Of a DNA stretch of 64,000 nucleotides, positions 24,568-35,350 are shown one piece after another. The first letter of the stretch is position 1. Each line of letters begins with the position of its first letter. Source of the DNA: Mixophyes australis (taxonomy: Eukaryota; Chordata; Amphibia; Anura; Limnodynastidae); contig JAVHZZ010000002.1 in assembly GCA_036250195.1 (NCBI GenBank), positions 364,293,124-364,357,123 of the forward strand, in the 5' to 3' direction. A program made the translations under genes and the position numbers. The notes beneath the pieces are model-generated. The model did not search any database and was not told the origin of the DNA. It saw nothing but the letters and a program-made list of their open reading frames with translations.

Positions 24568-25242
24568 TACATATTAACTATACATGTATTGTTTTTAATA
24601 TAATACAAAGACATCTATATAATTAGAACCGTTCATCTCTGATGTGGTTTTGCACTGTTAATTTCAGCCAATGTACTAGGTATAAGCTTATTTTTATCAG
24701 AATGGGCACATGACTATACCACTAATCCTGCTCCACAGGAGACAGACTTTATGGGGATTAGGAATGAACCTGAAAGCTTCACATTACTTTCTTTCACCCA
24801 ATTAACCCTACTGATCATCGTCCTCAAAATGGTTCAGAAAACTGCAATATTATTAGTATACATGAAATGTATTTTTAGACCAAGCTAACTTGTTGCTGCT
24901 GTTCCACGTGACTTATATAGTTTATAGTCCAGTATGTTGAGTGTTATTGAGCTTTATGTATGTTTTACTAGTTCTCTATAGGTTAAAAATGTGAATATAT
25001 AAATAAGAAGTAGTGGTCTTTAATCAGTTTTTTAAAAGTACATAAAAGCTGACTCTGTGTTACTGCACCAATTCATATAAAATTGTTATAAGGCAAAGAG
25101 CATAGAGCATAAAACATTAGCAACACAAATGCAGTTATTACCCCATCAGTGTTAAAATCAGGGGAAACATCCTTCACAGACCATGTGAAAGTCAGTTTGG
25201 ATTATTCATATTCCACTTAAGATAATGCCACTCTATCATATC
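24568..25242. other. Intergenic DNA, nothing recognised
   Basis: No recognised element. Confidence 0.5.
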
Positions 25243-25435
25243 CATACTTGCCCACTCTCCCGAAATGTCCAGGAGAATCCCAAAGTCTGGATAGGTCTCC
25301 TGGACTCTCTGGAGAACAGGTCAGCCTCCCATATCCTACCCTCTTCCTAGTGAAATGGGCAAGATAGGGGCTTACATGGTGCAATTTTTGACGAATTGTG
25401 TCATTTTGAAAAGTGAGGCGCATGAAGTTGAACGG
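25243..25435. mobile_element. hAT MITE, CATACTTGCC family, copy E (3' truncated)
   Basis: It begins CATACTTGCCCACTCTCCCG and continues with the family interior ('gtgaaatgggcaagat', 'acgaattgtgtcattttg'). The right inverted end is missing. Confidence 0.65.
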
Positions 25436-25860
25436 CCTTAAACTTATGTACATGTTCAGGAGTCAAGCACTTACCTATTAAGGGTTAAGTTGTTATATCT
25501 CGTCAGCCAATAAAATCCTGTGGAAGTGGTTGGGCTGTGTGTCCATATATTCTCAAGCAAAGGATGCTGGATCTCTTCCATCGCAGAAATCCACTCCCAC
25601 CCTCCCTACATGTGTGTTGCTATGTTAACATTTCTTTTTCCCGGTTACAGAGGAGGCACAGTTAGGCGGAAGAGCTTTTGCAGTCGGCGACTAAGGCATA
25701 TAGTGCTATCACTGATCGGCCGAATGTTACTTCCCCCTGTCACTCACCGGACTTCTAGACCTAGAGTTGGGCCAGTTGTCCCTCTGCTGGCGCCTGTGCT
25801 GCGCCGCGGCCGTCCACCATCTTGACTGTGTTTCTGCGCATGTGCAGATCAGAAGGGCTC

Positions 25861-25867
25861 TTTATAA
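25861..25867 (+). promoter_or_regulatory. TATA box of the second solo LTR
   Basis: TTTATAA lies about 120 bases inside the LTR, downstream of a GC-rich stretch. Assignment is by position and motif only. Confidence 0.35.
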
Positions 25868-26039
25868 CCTTTCCTTTATTGGTATTGGCTACACATTAGC
25901 CTTTTCCCTATCTATCCCATCCCTGACCCCTCCTTAATTATCTGATCTTCAATCTCACTTCCTCGTGTCTGCTGTGTACTCCGTTCCTGTGGCTGCCGTT
26001 ACTCTGCGTTCCAGCTTCATTGCACCGGTCTCTGATGAC

Positions 26040-26440
26040 TGCTTCTCACCTGTTGGCCGGATACCTTTTAGCCACATCCGTGGTAAACCTGCCTCCTGCT
26101 GTATGCTGTAGTGAACGATGCTTCTCACCTGTTGGCCAGATACTTCTTAGCCACATCCGTGGTAAACCTGCCTCCCACTGTATGCTGTAGTGACCACTGC
26201 TTCTTACCTGTTGGTCGGATACTTCTTAGCCACATCCGTGGTGAGTCTACATCCCGCTACATACGGTAGTGGCTGTTAACTCTCACCTATTTGCCTGATA
26301 CTTCTCAGCCACATCCGTGGTAAACTGGTTTCCTGCTGTATGCTGTAGTGACCGCTGCTTCTCACCTATTTGCCGGATACTTCTCAGCCATCTCCGTAGT
26401 CAACCGGTTTCCTGCTGTGGGCTGTAGTGACTGTTGCCTT
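26040..26440 (+). repeat. 79-bp tandem array in the second solo LTR
   Basis: Five units share 'cttctcacctgttggccgg', 'tagccacatccgtggt' and 'tgctgtatgctgtagtga'. The core 'agccacatccgt' recurs near 26070, 26147, 26227, 26306 and 26386. Units differ by several substitutions. Confidence 0.8.
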
Positions 26441-27012
26441 GTATCTATTGGCCCTCTTTCATTCTATCAAGATTTATCACCTCTGGCCGATTGCCATGTT
26501 AGTATTATATTCCTTTCATTGGATTCTCTTGTTTTAGGCTTATTGGGATAACATTAACTTTGTTTGCTTATCCTATAGTTCGTGTCTCATTATTTCCCCT
26601 GGCCGGACAAGTGTTGTTACCATCATCATATTTATATATCTACGCTCTCCTGAGTATCTTCATATCGCTACTATTGTCTACTATATATTTAGCTGTATAT
26701 GGTTGCTCTGCTGCACTCTCTTGAGGAGTGCGACCTGCGCAGTGACGCTGCGAAACCCAAACCCTCTTGCGGGGGTCCCTGGAGAAGACCACTTACTGCG
26801 TTAGACTCCGCGCCTCGAGAGTAGTGACAACAACTAGCAGAGCACTGGGTCAAGAACGCTAGTGACCGTGACACTCCCTTTGAAGCACCCTGGTTCTTGG
26901 GGTTACCTTGTGCGGGGACCCTTTGACCTGCATTATATGGCACTTCATCAGCCCAGAGGGGGAGTAGTCACAATTACACCAGATTTAGCACCGGTCAATT
27001 GTAAGAGACTAT

Positions 27013-27187
27013 GGGCTAGATATACTAACCTGCGGGTTTGAAAAAGTGAGGCTGTTGCCTATAGCAACCAATCAGATTCTAGCTTTCATTTATTTAGTAC
27101 ATTATACAAAATGACAGCTAGAATCTGATTGGTTGCTACAGGCAACATCCCCACTTTTTCAAACCCACAGCTTAGTAAACCTAGCCC
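27013..27187. mobile_element. 175-bp palindromic MITE (GGGCTAGATTTACTAA family), copy 3
   Basis: The ends are GGGCTAGATATACTAA and 'cttagtaaacctagccc'. TAT flanks both sides (27010-27012 and 27188-27190). Confidence 0.85.
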
Positions 27188-27190
27188 TAT

Positions 27191-29017
27191 GTCCTGGTAC
27201 CAGTAGTAGTGCCTGTGGCCGTACACTGTTTGGTTCAGCTATTAGTTGTTAGCTGACTCACAGGAGCTCTCACCGCCCCTACTTTTATATATAATCATTA
27301 ATAAACTATGACCTAATTTAGCCAAGCTAGATGTTGTCAGTGTGTTTTATTTCATTAGAGGTTAAGAGATTTTTGACGATGACTTTTGAGAGGTTTTGCA
27401 CGTGGAAGAAGTGTATCTAGTATAAAGTTTTGCCCCATCCGTGGTGAAGTGATGCCCCCTCAATGCAATGCAGGCAAAAGGATGTGATTTATGATGCCCT
27501 GTAGCCCTCTGCAGTTGAGCTACATCTCCCCCCCCCCCCCCAGGATCTCCCAGATGGCAAAACAGAAAAGTTGGTATGATCTAATCAAAAGCTTATTAAT
27601 GATTAGCTGGGTGATGGCTGTGGTTTACCATTTTGACACTTCTTCTATACTAAAGCCAGTTGTGAACACTTTGACAGGGCCTCACCCTTGGAACTTAACC
27701 ATGACAGATTTCAGATGTCCACTTATATACAAGACTACCCGTAACTATTTATTTGACATTATACTATTTGTTTTGTTTTGATTTATTTATCCCACTATCT
27801 ATTTTAATTTTCTATTTGATTATACTGTGTTGTTCTACTTTTTTTTTATCATATTTAGTATTTATTTTTATGTATACCTACATTAATATCTGTATTTTCT
27901 TTTCATAGATCCAATATATCAATATCCAAATTCTATTGCTGAGCAAACACTGCAGCACAGAGCACCTCTCTTCTCCCCCTGGCTGGCTACATTTCTCCAT
28001 TTCTTACTTTTCCCTACTAACTGACCATTTGTAAAGGCTGGACGTCTTTTAGTATTTTGAGCTGCAGTCACCTCTCCTTCCCCATTTACCCACACTGAGC
28101 GCTGACTCTGTCATTCATTAAATTAGTTAGCAGTTCTCCTCTCAGTAGTATGGGGATGTGCCCCCCGGCCATATTTGCGTATTGGCCTTTTTCTAATTTT
28201 CTGGGTTTTGGATAATGGGTTTCCAGAAAACATTTTCCATACCTCTATTAAAGTGGGTGAATTTACCTTCCTGACTCACATAACACAATTGATCACCAGG
28301 ATATACCCAGCCATGGAGAGTATCACATAAATACATGTGAGAATATAACATGATGATGCTCACATCCCCTCATGTGACCTGCTGCTACTGAGCCTCCTGA
28401 ATGATCATGCGCAATAATGCGTTTTGGCTATGGTTATCTATCCACGTTTGTCTTTAACAAAGCTGGTGGACAAGTCACAGTTCTGGCAACAGCCTAAACT
28501 CATATCAAATATACAGTAGGTTCTGGATCAAATATACAGTAAGTGCCCAATTGATTGTTTATAAGGTAATTCTAAATGTATTACATTAGAGATTAAGTGT
28601 ATGGTCCTGAGACCATGTTGTGATCTTGTGATTTCCGGGAGCCCATAATTACCTATTTATAGGGAGAAAAAACAAGGACAACAGCAATTATACTTATTAC
28701 TGTAGTTAGTATGGGTTGTATTTATCTCAGTGTGCTGCTCTTGTTGTATTGCTTCGCATTAATGTGACAAGGCTTTAACTGTTTCAATCTGAAATCTGAA
28801 ATGTCACCCATTGCACATATCTAACACTCGCCTTGTTAATAATCCACAGTACAAAATGTTTTAAATGCATTCGAACATTTTCTATCTGTTTGACCTCTGC
28901 TGCACAAAATCACTTTAAGTTGTGTGTTGTCAAAGACAGGGACCACGACACTCATCTGACGGACCCATCGGTCTGTTCTACAGATACTAGACTAACATAA
29001 ACATGAAGAGCACCTAA
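27191..29017. other. Intergenic DNA with a poly-C run
   Basis: A C-run of about 14 bases lies near 27528-27541. Nothing else was recognised. Confidence 0.5.
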
Positions 29018-29090
29018 TCATCAACATTATCAGCAACATTTATTTATATAGCGACAGCAAATTCCGAAGCGCCTAATACACCTACATTAC
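29018..29090 (-). mobile_element. LINE/SINE tail fragment, minus strand
   Basis: 'catttatttatatagcgaca' followed by 'gcaaattccgaagcgcc' is the complement of the L2/SINE tail ('gcgctatataaataaatg'). Only the tail is present. Confidence 0.5.
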
Positions 29091-30205
29091 ATTTGTACAT
29101 TAGGACTACTTAGAATAACAACTTTGTAGTATAAAATACTCGTAACCCTCTACCCTATAAAAGAAAAGTAGATTTAAGTAGAATCTTTTTAAGTGGAGAG
29201 AAACCTGTGGTTTATCCGCCATCTGTTATCAACTACTTGACATATAAATATATTGGAGCCATTTATGCTGGAAAGCTCACACATGTACCTGTATTTCCAC
29301 TGTTGCTCCAATTTTTATTGAATAAGCAAATATTGATTCTTATGATGGGCAGGTCAGGATGATGTATATGATGATATATGAAAGGATTTCAAGGTATTGA
29401 GAGACCACACATTGGTAGTTGGACCTTGGCGTCTATTTAATAAGATGTCTTTTGTTCAGAAGAATATTCAACTAATGTATATTAAAAGCAAAATAAAGGC
29501 AGCCCTGTTGTTTCCTTACTGAGGTTTATCAAACTTGAACATATAAAATCATTTTATTATTAGGAGTTAAGATAAATAACTTGAAACTGGAAATATTGTG
29601 AGAAATTCAAAATAATAGATTATCAGAAGACAGTATCTGCCCATAGTCCTTGAACTGCTAAAGACCTTACATTTCCTCTTAGATTTTCTTTAGAAGCCGA
29701 AGGCCAGCAGACTTCGCACCATTTGATATTACACACTTGTGTGTTGTGTTCTGACATGTGATAATGTGTGGTATCACTGCCATGGCAACTCTGTGAGAGT
29801 CTCTGGTTTACAAGAATATCCTCTACTGGGTCAAAAGAAATATGTTGAAACAAATGTACTTCACAGTGGATCTGTTGATTGAGAATAAAGTATACTGTCC
29901 TTATCATTATAATAAGGGCGATTGAAGAGCAATGTGGTGGTTCTATATCAAATTGACATTTTAAAAACAATTATATGAAATAGTGATTGTTTCATAGTTA
30001 TTTAAGGAAATGTATAAACTGATTTTAAATGTTTTGTTCAATAAATGGAGAAATCTGGTAAAAACAAATTCATTAATATGAGTAGAGGCTTCCTTATTAC
30101 ATCCAATGCTGAAATTAAATGCCAAATATTCAAGTATTAAGGAGGTGATACAAACAACACTACCGTATGTACAAATCATAAAACCTCCATTAGTTCTGTA
30201 TTGAT
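29091..30205. other. Intergenic DNA, nothing recognised
   Basis: Minus-strand open frames at 29623-30179 show no recognisable domain. Confidence 0.5.
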
Positions 30206-30228
30206 ATATATATATATATATATATATC
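30206..30228. repeat. (AT)n microsatellite
   Basis: An uninterrupted AT run at the left border of an unclassified repeat. Confidence 0.9.
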
Positions 30229-30235
30229 TAATATA

Positions 30236-30449
30236 TAAATGCTTAGTGGCGTCTGTCTGTCTGTGTGTGTGTGTGTGGAAAAAAAAAACAAGTTGCAGTG
30301 CCACCTGCTGGGCAGAGTTATACACTGACCTACTAAATTCTTAGTGTGTGTGGGAAAAAAATTTCAAAAAGGGCTGAAATTTGGTAGGGCTCAAACTCAT
30401 TTTCGTGAGGTAATTTTACCTCATGAAGACACATGTGTAGAGGCATGCG

Positions 30450-30486
<37 letters not shown>

Positions 30487-30700
30487 AAAAAACTATTTTC
30501 TCAGAAAGGGCTCATCCAATTGACCTGAAATTTGGTATACTGATATTATTTGACAAAAAAATTAGAATAGTCAAGTCAGTTAACTTCCATCATCCCCCCT
30601 TCCCCCGTGGGAGGGGTAGTAAAGGCTAAATTTACGAGTTGAGGGGTCAAACTCATTTTCGTGAGGTCATTTTACCTCATGAACACACATTTAAAAGGCC
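30236..30700. repeat. Unclassified interspersed repeat with duplicated module and (GT)n
   Basis: The module 'caaactcattttcgtgaggt' plus 'attttacctcatgaa' and 'acacat' occurs at about 30390-30438 and again at about 30646-30695. 'gaaatttggtagggct' and 'gaaatttggtatactg' form a second repeated pair, and a long (GT)n lies at about 30452-30484. The layout resembles the tip of a non-autonomous Helitron-like repeat. No CTRR end or hairpin terminus was confirmed, so the class is open. Confidence 0.45.
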
Positions 30701-30719
30701 GCTTGCGTTGGGAAGTAAC

Positions 30720-30845
30720 GCTCTTCCCCTGAGGAGGCCTGGGCTAGGTCCAAATGCATGACAAGAACCTTTTTAAGACCTTAAGTAGCTTGATTTGACT
30801 AGAATGCATGAGTATCATGTACGGGTTAACTTGTATTTATGTATG

Positions 30846-30885
<40 letters not shown>
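30720..30885. repeat. Direct repeat A, about 140 bp plus (ATGT)n(AT)n
   Basis: The sequence from 'gctcttcccctgagga' to 'gttaacttgtatttatgtatg' recurs at 31581 with only about two substitutions. Both copies run into a long (AT)n array. Confidence 0.8.
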
Positions 30886-30888
<3 letters not shown>

Positions 30889-31580
30889 ACAAATAGAGAT
30901 ATAACTGGCGCTGATCACCACAGCGTAACCACTTCAAATAAATGAGGTGGAAAGATTATATATATAAAAAGATATACATACAATATATATGAAAATTCAG
31001 TCCCAAATCCACAATGCATAAAAAACACTTGACTCTTGTAAGAGTGGCAGCCTCGATAGCCTGAAACCAGATGGTTAATCCGGACGGGATGGATTGCTGT
31101 AACAGAAGAACAAGCAGGGCGCCTCTGAGTGTATTATCAATTGTATAGTGTGGAATAGAGCAATAACTTGCATACCATGAAGTTGTAGATGATAAACTTT
31201 ACAGAAGATAATGAAGTAATCTGTGCTTTGCCTTTAGTCCTCCAGATCTCCACCGATCCATACAAAATACAGGAAAACAGCAAACATAGTGTAATACTGC
31301 AAAAATCACAGCAATATCACCAGGTTCCCCACAATACTATGGGGTATATGGGATAACTATCCCAAAATAGTAATAGGACACCACCACAAGTGCACAAAAT
31401 AAATATTAAAATCTGCGTACCAGATATAGTGATATATTCCACTTCTGAAGGGTATTAAAACATGTGTAACACCAATGTCTGACGTGGCAGAAGCAGCATC
31501 ATGATGCTTCTCCTTTGATTTTTTTTCTATAAAAACAGTATCTGGTATGTAATTGTCCTGGCTGGCTTGTGAGGATTGGA

Positions 31581-31710
31581 GCTCTTCCCCTGAGGAGGCC
31601 TGGGCTAGGTCCAAATGCATGACAAGAACCTTTTTAAGACCTTAAGTAGCTTGATTTGACTAGAATGCACGAGTATCATGCACGGGTTAACTTGTATTTA
31701 TGTATGTATG

Positions 31711-31752
<42 letters not shown>
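31581..31752. repeat. Direct repeat B, about 140 bp plus (ATGT)n(AT)n
   Basis: This is the partner of the repeat at 30720. Sequence to the left of the two copies is unrelated. That suggests two insertions or a template-switch duplication, not one simple tandem duplication of the whole 861-bp interval. Confidence 0.8.
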
Positions 31753-31756
<4 letters not shown>

Positions 31757-32734
31757 ATTTTACAATAACATTTACAACCAATTGTGGTCATTTACAAATT
31801 CAACAAAATGTGGGGGAGCATTATCGGTGATTTAGCTCTGCTAGATGGGTAAACAGTTTTGCTCCATTGTACTACTTTATGAAATGTGGGCTTTTGTTTC
31901 TTTGTAATTTTTTTGTCTACATAATTAAGCAAAACCATGCACGTCTTTGGTTGTTGTGTCACAAAATTAATCTCTCTGTGTTACAAAGATTGTAATCCAA
32001 ATGCAGCAAGGTTTGTTGTTAAAAACTAGAGTGTGTGTTGCAAAATACATTTCTCCAGTATTTAAAAAAAAATTGTAACACAAATCCTACTATATTCACA
32101 AAATTAAGCTTTTGATGTTATTGAAATGTGTTATTGAAATGTGTTGTTGAAATGTTTTTGAGGCATACAAACTTTTTTTGTGCACTACAAAATGTCTTTT
32201 GTGCAACAGAATACATTTTTGTGAGTTTAGAGTCATTGTTGTTTCAGCAAATCAATGCTGTGTGTTACAAAAATGATGTGCCTCAAAATCAAATCGTTTG
32301 CTTTTACATTACAACAGTGACTGTAGAATTTAAGTTCTTTTGCGTGTAGGAAAAGGTTGTGTGCTATCCCATAAAAATAAAAACAACAAATGGGAAATCC
32401 TTCTCAAATTATCCTTATCCTCTTCTGTCAGTTCATTTAAATAACTTGTTCCACTGCAGTGCAAAATTAAGCACACTTGTCCACCTAATCTGCATTGAGC
32501 AAGCAACAGCAACACCTAAGGATGCTGCCAACTTGGCCACAAATCCATGCATATATCTGTAAAAACTTGTGTAGATGTAGGCATGTGACAATGCTTTTTC
32601 ACTTTAATAAATTAACCTATATGTTTAGAATAACCTAAACCATTAAATTTTATTAAACATATTGCAGAAGCAATACAAGGTAACTGAAAATAATCAATTA
32701 TACTTTATTTAATCTTTAAGGCAGAGATATTTAA
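31753..32734. other. Intergenic DNA, nothing recognised
   Basis: AT-rich sequence with many 'gtgttacaaaa' motifs but no clear repeat boundary. Confidence 0.5.
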
Positions 32735-32825
32735 ATATGACTACAATATGGGAACTACAAATCCCAGCATATTTTGTAGCACTCCAGAAGATGGCAGGGT
32801 ATGCTGGGACTTGCAGTTCACCACA
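32735..32825. repeat. Short palindromic repeat ('aactacaaatcccagcat')
   Basis: 'ggaactacaaatcccagcat' pairs with 'tatgctgggacttgcagttc'. It is related in plan to the palindrome at 10365-10461. Confidence 0.65.
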
Positions 32826-33959
32826 CAGAGAGACGCATTTGCCTTAATCTTGTTTAAATTTACTGGATTAAAAAGTACATAGCACTTTTTATTCTCCATA
32901 TTAAAGCTGTTTTATACAGATGCAGTCTGCATTGTATAGTGTGTATCAAAGTACTGTCTGCTTGGTATTGTGTTACTGTTGTGTTCACGCACACCTTTCT
33001 GCTTGCAAAGTGATGTCTTTCTGCCACAGAGTGGGCAATAGCACAGATTATCAGTAAAGATTAAATTCCATTTTTGACCCATTGTCACCACTATCCAGTC
33101 TAAAAATAGAGGATTGATAAAGTTGGTGAATGATGCTGTCATAAATGATAAATAAAATTCTTGAGTGACAGTGAGTGAGAAGACCCTTCCATCAGATTTA
33201 TCCTCTGTAACAAATTATATTTTTATAACTCCTGTCTCTTCACAATACTGCTTATGTTGGTGAAGCTAAAAGAACCATTACTTGACCTCATATCAACACC
33301 AAAACAATTATTAATGCTCCAGTACACCATTTATCCAACACTAGGCTATAACACTGTTAGGGTTACGATGTGATTGAACAGACACCTGTGTCTCACCCTG
33401 TCGCTGCTGTTATCAGGAGAGATCTCATCTGAATCTCCTTGGACCAGCTCCCAGGCAGCTGACCACACAAATAATATTACTTTACCATTGTATAATGATT
33501 GATTACATTATGTGTGCTAACATATGGCAATGGAAACCTGCAGCAGCTAATAGTGACTTCTAAGCATTGTAACTAAGATTGACTGTACAGTACACTCTGT
33601 ACAGTAACAACATATGGAATGTTCTTAAAAATCAGTAAATTGCTGTTATGCTGAAAAACTACTATTCTGTTTAAGCAATATTTGTATAGTTTAAAAAACA
33701 AAATTGAAACCTAAATAAATATTATTGGAAATTAAAATCACCCAGGAAAATTATAAAATGTAAGCTTTATTTTAGTAAGCAAAAAAAATAATTTAAATGA
33801 CCACGGAACTGAATATATAGTTAGGTTTATAAAAATGAGCTTCGACTGACCTGACAAATACATATCTACAAACATTTACACAATAAAAATCAGGACAAAA
33901 TAAGTCTGCCTTGACCCATCAAAAGTCTGCCTCAGCCTTCCCAGACACACTCACCTTTG
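32826..33959. other. Intergenic DNA, nothing recognised
   Basis: No recognised element. Confidence 0.5.
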
Positions 33960-34055
33960 GATGAAACGCTACCCACTTTCATGTGCATCCCACCATTTCG
34001 AGGATCACAAACCTGGACTGTCCTGAAAAAATTGGGACAGTTGGGAGGTATGTAA
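33960..34055. mobile_element. Fragment of a MITE ending in TTGGGAGGTATG
   Basis: The right end 'gggacagttgggaggtatg' is the complement of the CATACCTCCCAA tip also seen at 11807. The left end is absent. Confidence 0.45.
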
Positions 34056-34956
34056 ATATGTAAAAGCAGGGGAAGCATTTTGGAATATATTTAAATAAAG
34101 TTGTTATTATGGGGAAGGAAATTTTCCCTATGCGCAGCATATATGCAGTATGTAGGCATGCAGGTCTAGTAATGGACACTGAAGAATGTCTCTCTTTGGG
34201 GCCTACGGGTGTTTTTGAAGGAGGTTGTGCTTCTCCCTGTCTATCAAAGGTTACCTACCGTCTTGGTAACCCCCGTCAGTGAAGAGATTCGCTGGCTGTC
34301 TCTGGCGACACCTTACCCACATGACGGATGTCTGTTTAACAAAAAACCACTGCGGCACATTTTTCCCACAATCCTCCTTTTCCTATCACTATCTCAGGAT
34401 GGCAATAGCAGAAAATAACGAATTAAAAAAATTATTTATATAAAGCATTTTTTCCATTGGTAAATATTGTAAAATAATGTGATTGTATTTAAGCCTCCTC
34501 TGGAGCAGGGGCTGATGTGAATGGATAGTATTTTCTTTTGTGTAATATGACTAAAAGTTAGTAAATAAATAATATTTATTTCTATGACAGTGAAGGAGGC
34601 CCTTTCTGTCTCACAGTGTCAGCCCCCAACTGTAGAAGCAAGAGTGACCCATGGGGAACTAGTTCGCCCGCCTCCTGTCCTGATTGTCATCTCTCTCCTT
34701 CAAATTACTACTAAGCAAAAAATAACTACTTCTATCATTGTTTACTTTAGGTTGAATGAAGATTTCTGGGTATAATAGAGTTCAATTTTACACTTTAAAT
34801 TAATATTATATATCCATAGAACTGAAATTACCTCCCCAAGGACTTGTTTCCTAGCAATAGATTAAGAAAATGGATCTTGTGTTAATTAAGAGACATGACA
34901 ATGACTCATTGTTTAAAATGTGTCTCTGTAATCTGTATGTGACTCTATAAGATTGA
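34056..34956. other. Intergenic DNA with a possible LINE tail
   Basis: 'ctctggagcaggggctgatg' followed by 'aaataaataat' near 34497-34580 resembles an L2/SINE tail. Nothing else was recognised. Confidence 0.45.
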
Positions 34957-35123
34957 CTCTATATTAGGGATGAGCGCACTCGGATTTTTGAAATCCGAGC
35001 CCACCCGAACGTTGCGGATCCGAGTCGGATCCGAGACAGATCCGGGTATTGGCGCCAAATTCAAAAGTGAAACTGAGGCTCTGACTCATAATCCCGTTGT
35101 CGGATCTCGCGATACTCGGATCC

Positions 35124-35129
35124 TATAAA
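35124..35129 (+). promoter_or_regulatory. TATA-like box of the hAT transposase promoter
   Basis: TATAAA in 'cctataaattccccgct' lies 160 bases from the left end and about 1.8 kb before the transposase ATG. The deleted relative has 'cctttaaattccccgct' at the same place (about 42990), so the box may be weakened there. The promoter role is inferred from position. Confidence 0.4.
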
Positions 35130-35191
35130 TTCCCCGCTAGTCGCCGCCATCTTCACTCGGGCATTGATCAGGGTAGAGGGAGGGTGTGTTA

Positions 35192-35345
35192 GGTGGTCCT
35201 CTGTGCTGTTTAGTTCTGTGCTGTTTAGTTCTGTGCTGTTTAGTTCTGTGCTGTTTAGTTCTGTGCTGTTTAGTTCTGTGCTGTTTAGTGCTGTGCTGTG
35301 CTGTGCTGTTTAGTGCTGTGCTGTTTAGTGCTGTGCTGTGCTGTG
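35192..35345 (+). repeat. 15-bp tandem array (TTCTGTGCTGTTTAG)n
   Basis: Six or more near-identical units are followed by contracted variants ('tgctgtgctgtgctgtttag'). Cysteine/leucine-rich open frames across this array are artefacts of the repeat. Confidence 0.9.
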
Positions 35346-35350
35346 TTCTG

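Larger units (their letters stand above)
25738..26873 (+). mobile_element. Solo LTR (probably Gypsy-like), 1136 bp
   Basis: It begins TGTCAC and ends GTGACA, a perfect terminal inverted hexamer in TG...CA form. The flanking 5-mers are CCCCC and CTCCC, one mismatch apart. A TATA-like TTTATAA at 25861 lies where an LTR promoter is expected. The 3' part carries 'ttgcgggggtccctgg' and 'gttagactccgcgcctcgag', shared with the LTR at 982-2359. A tandem array of about five 79-bp units fills 26040-26440. No internal retrotransposon genes adjoin. Confidence 0.7.
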
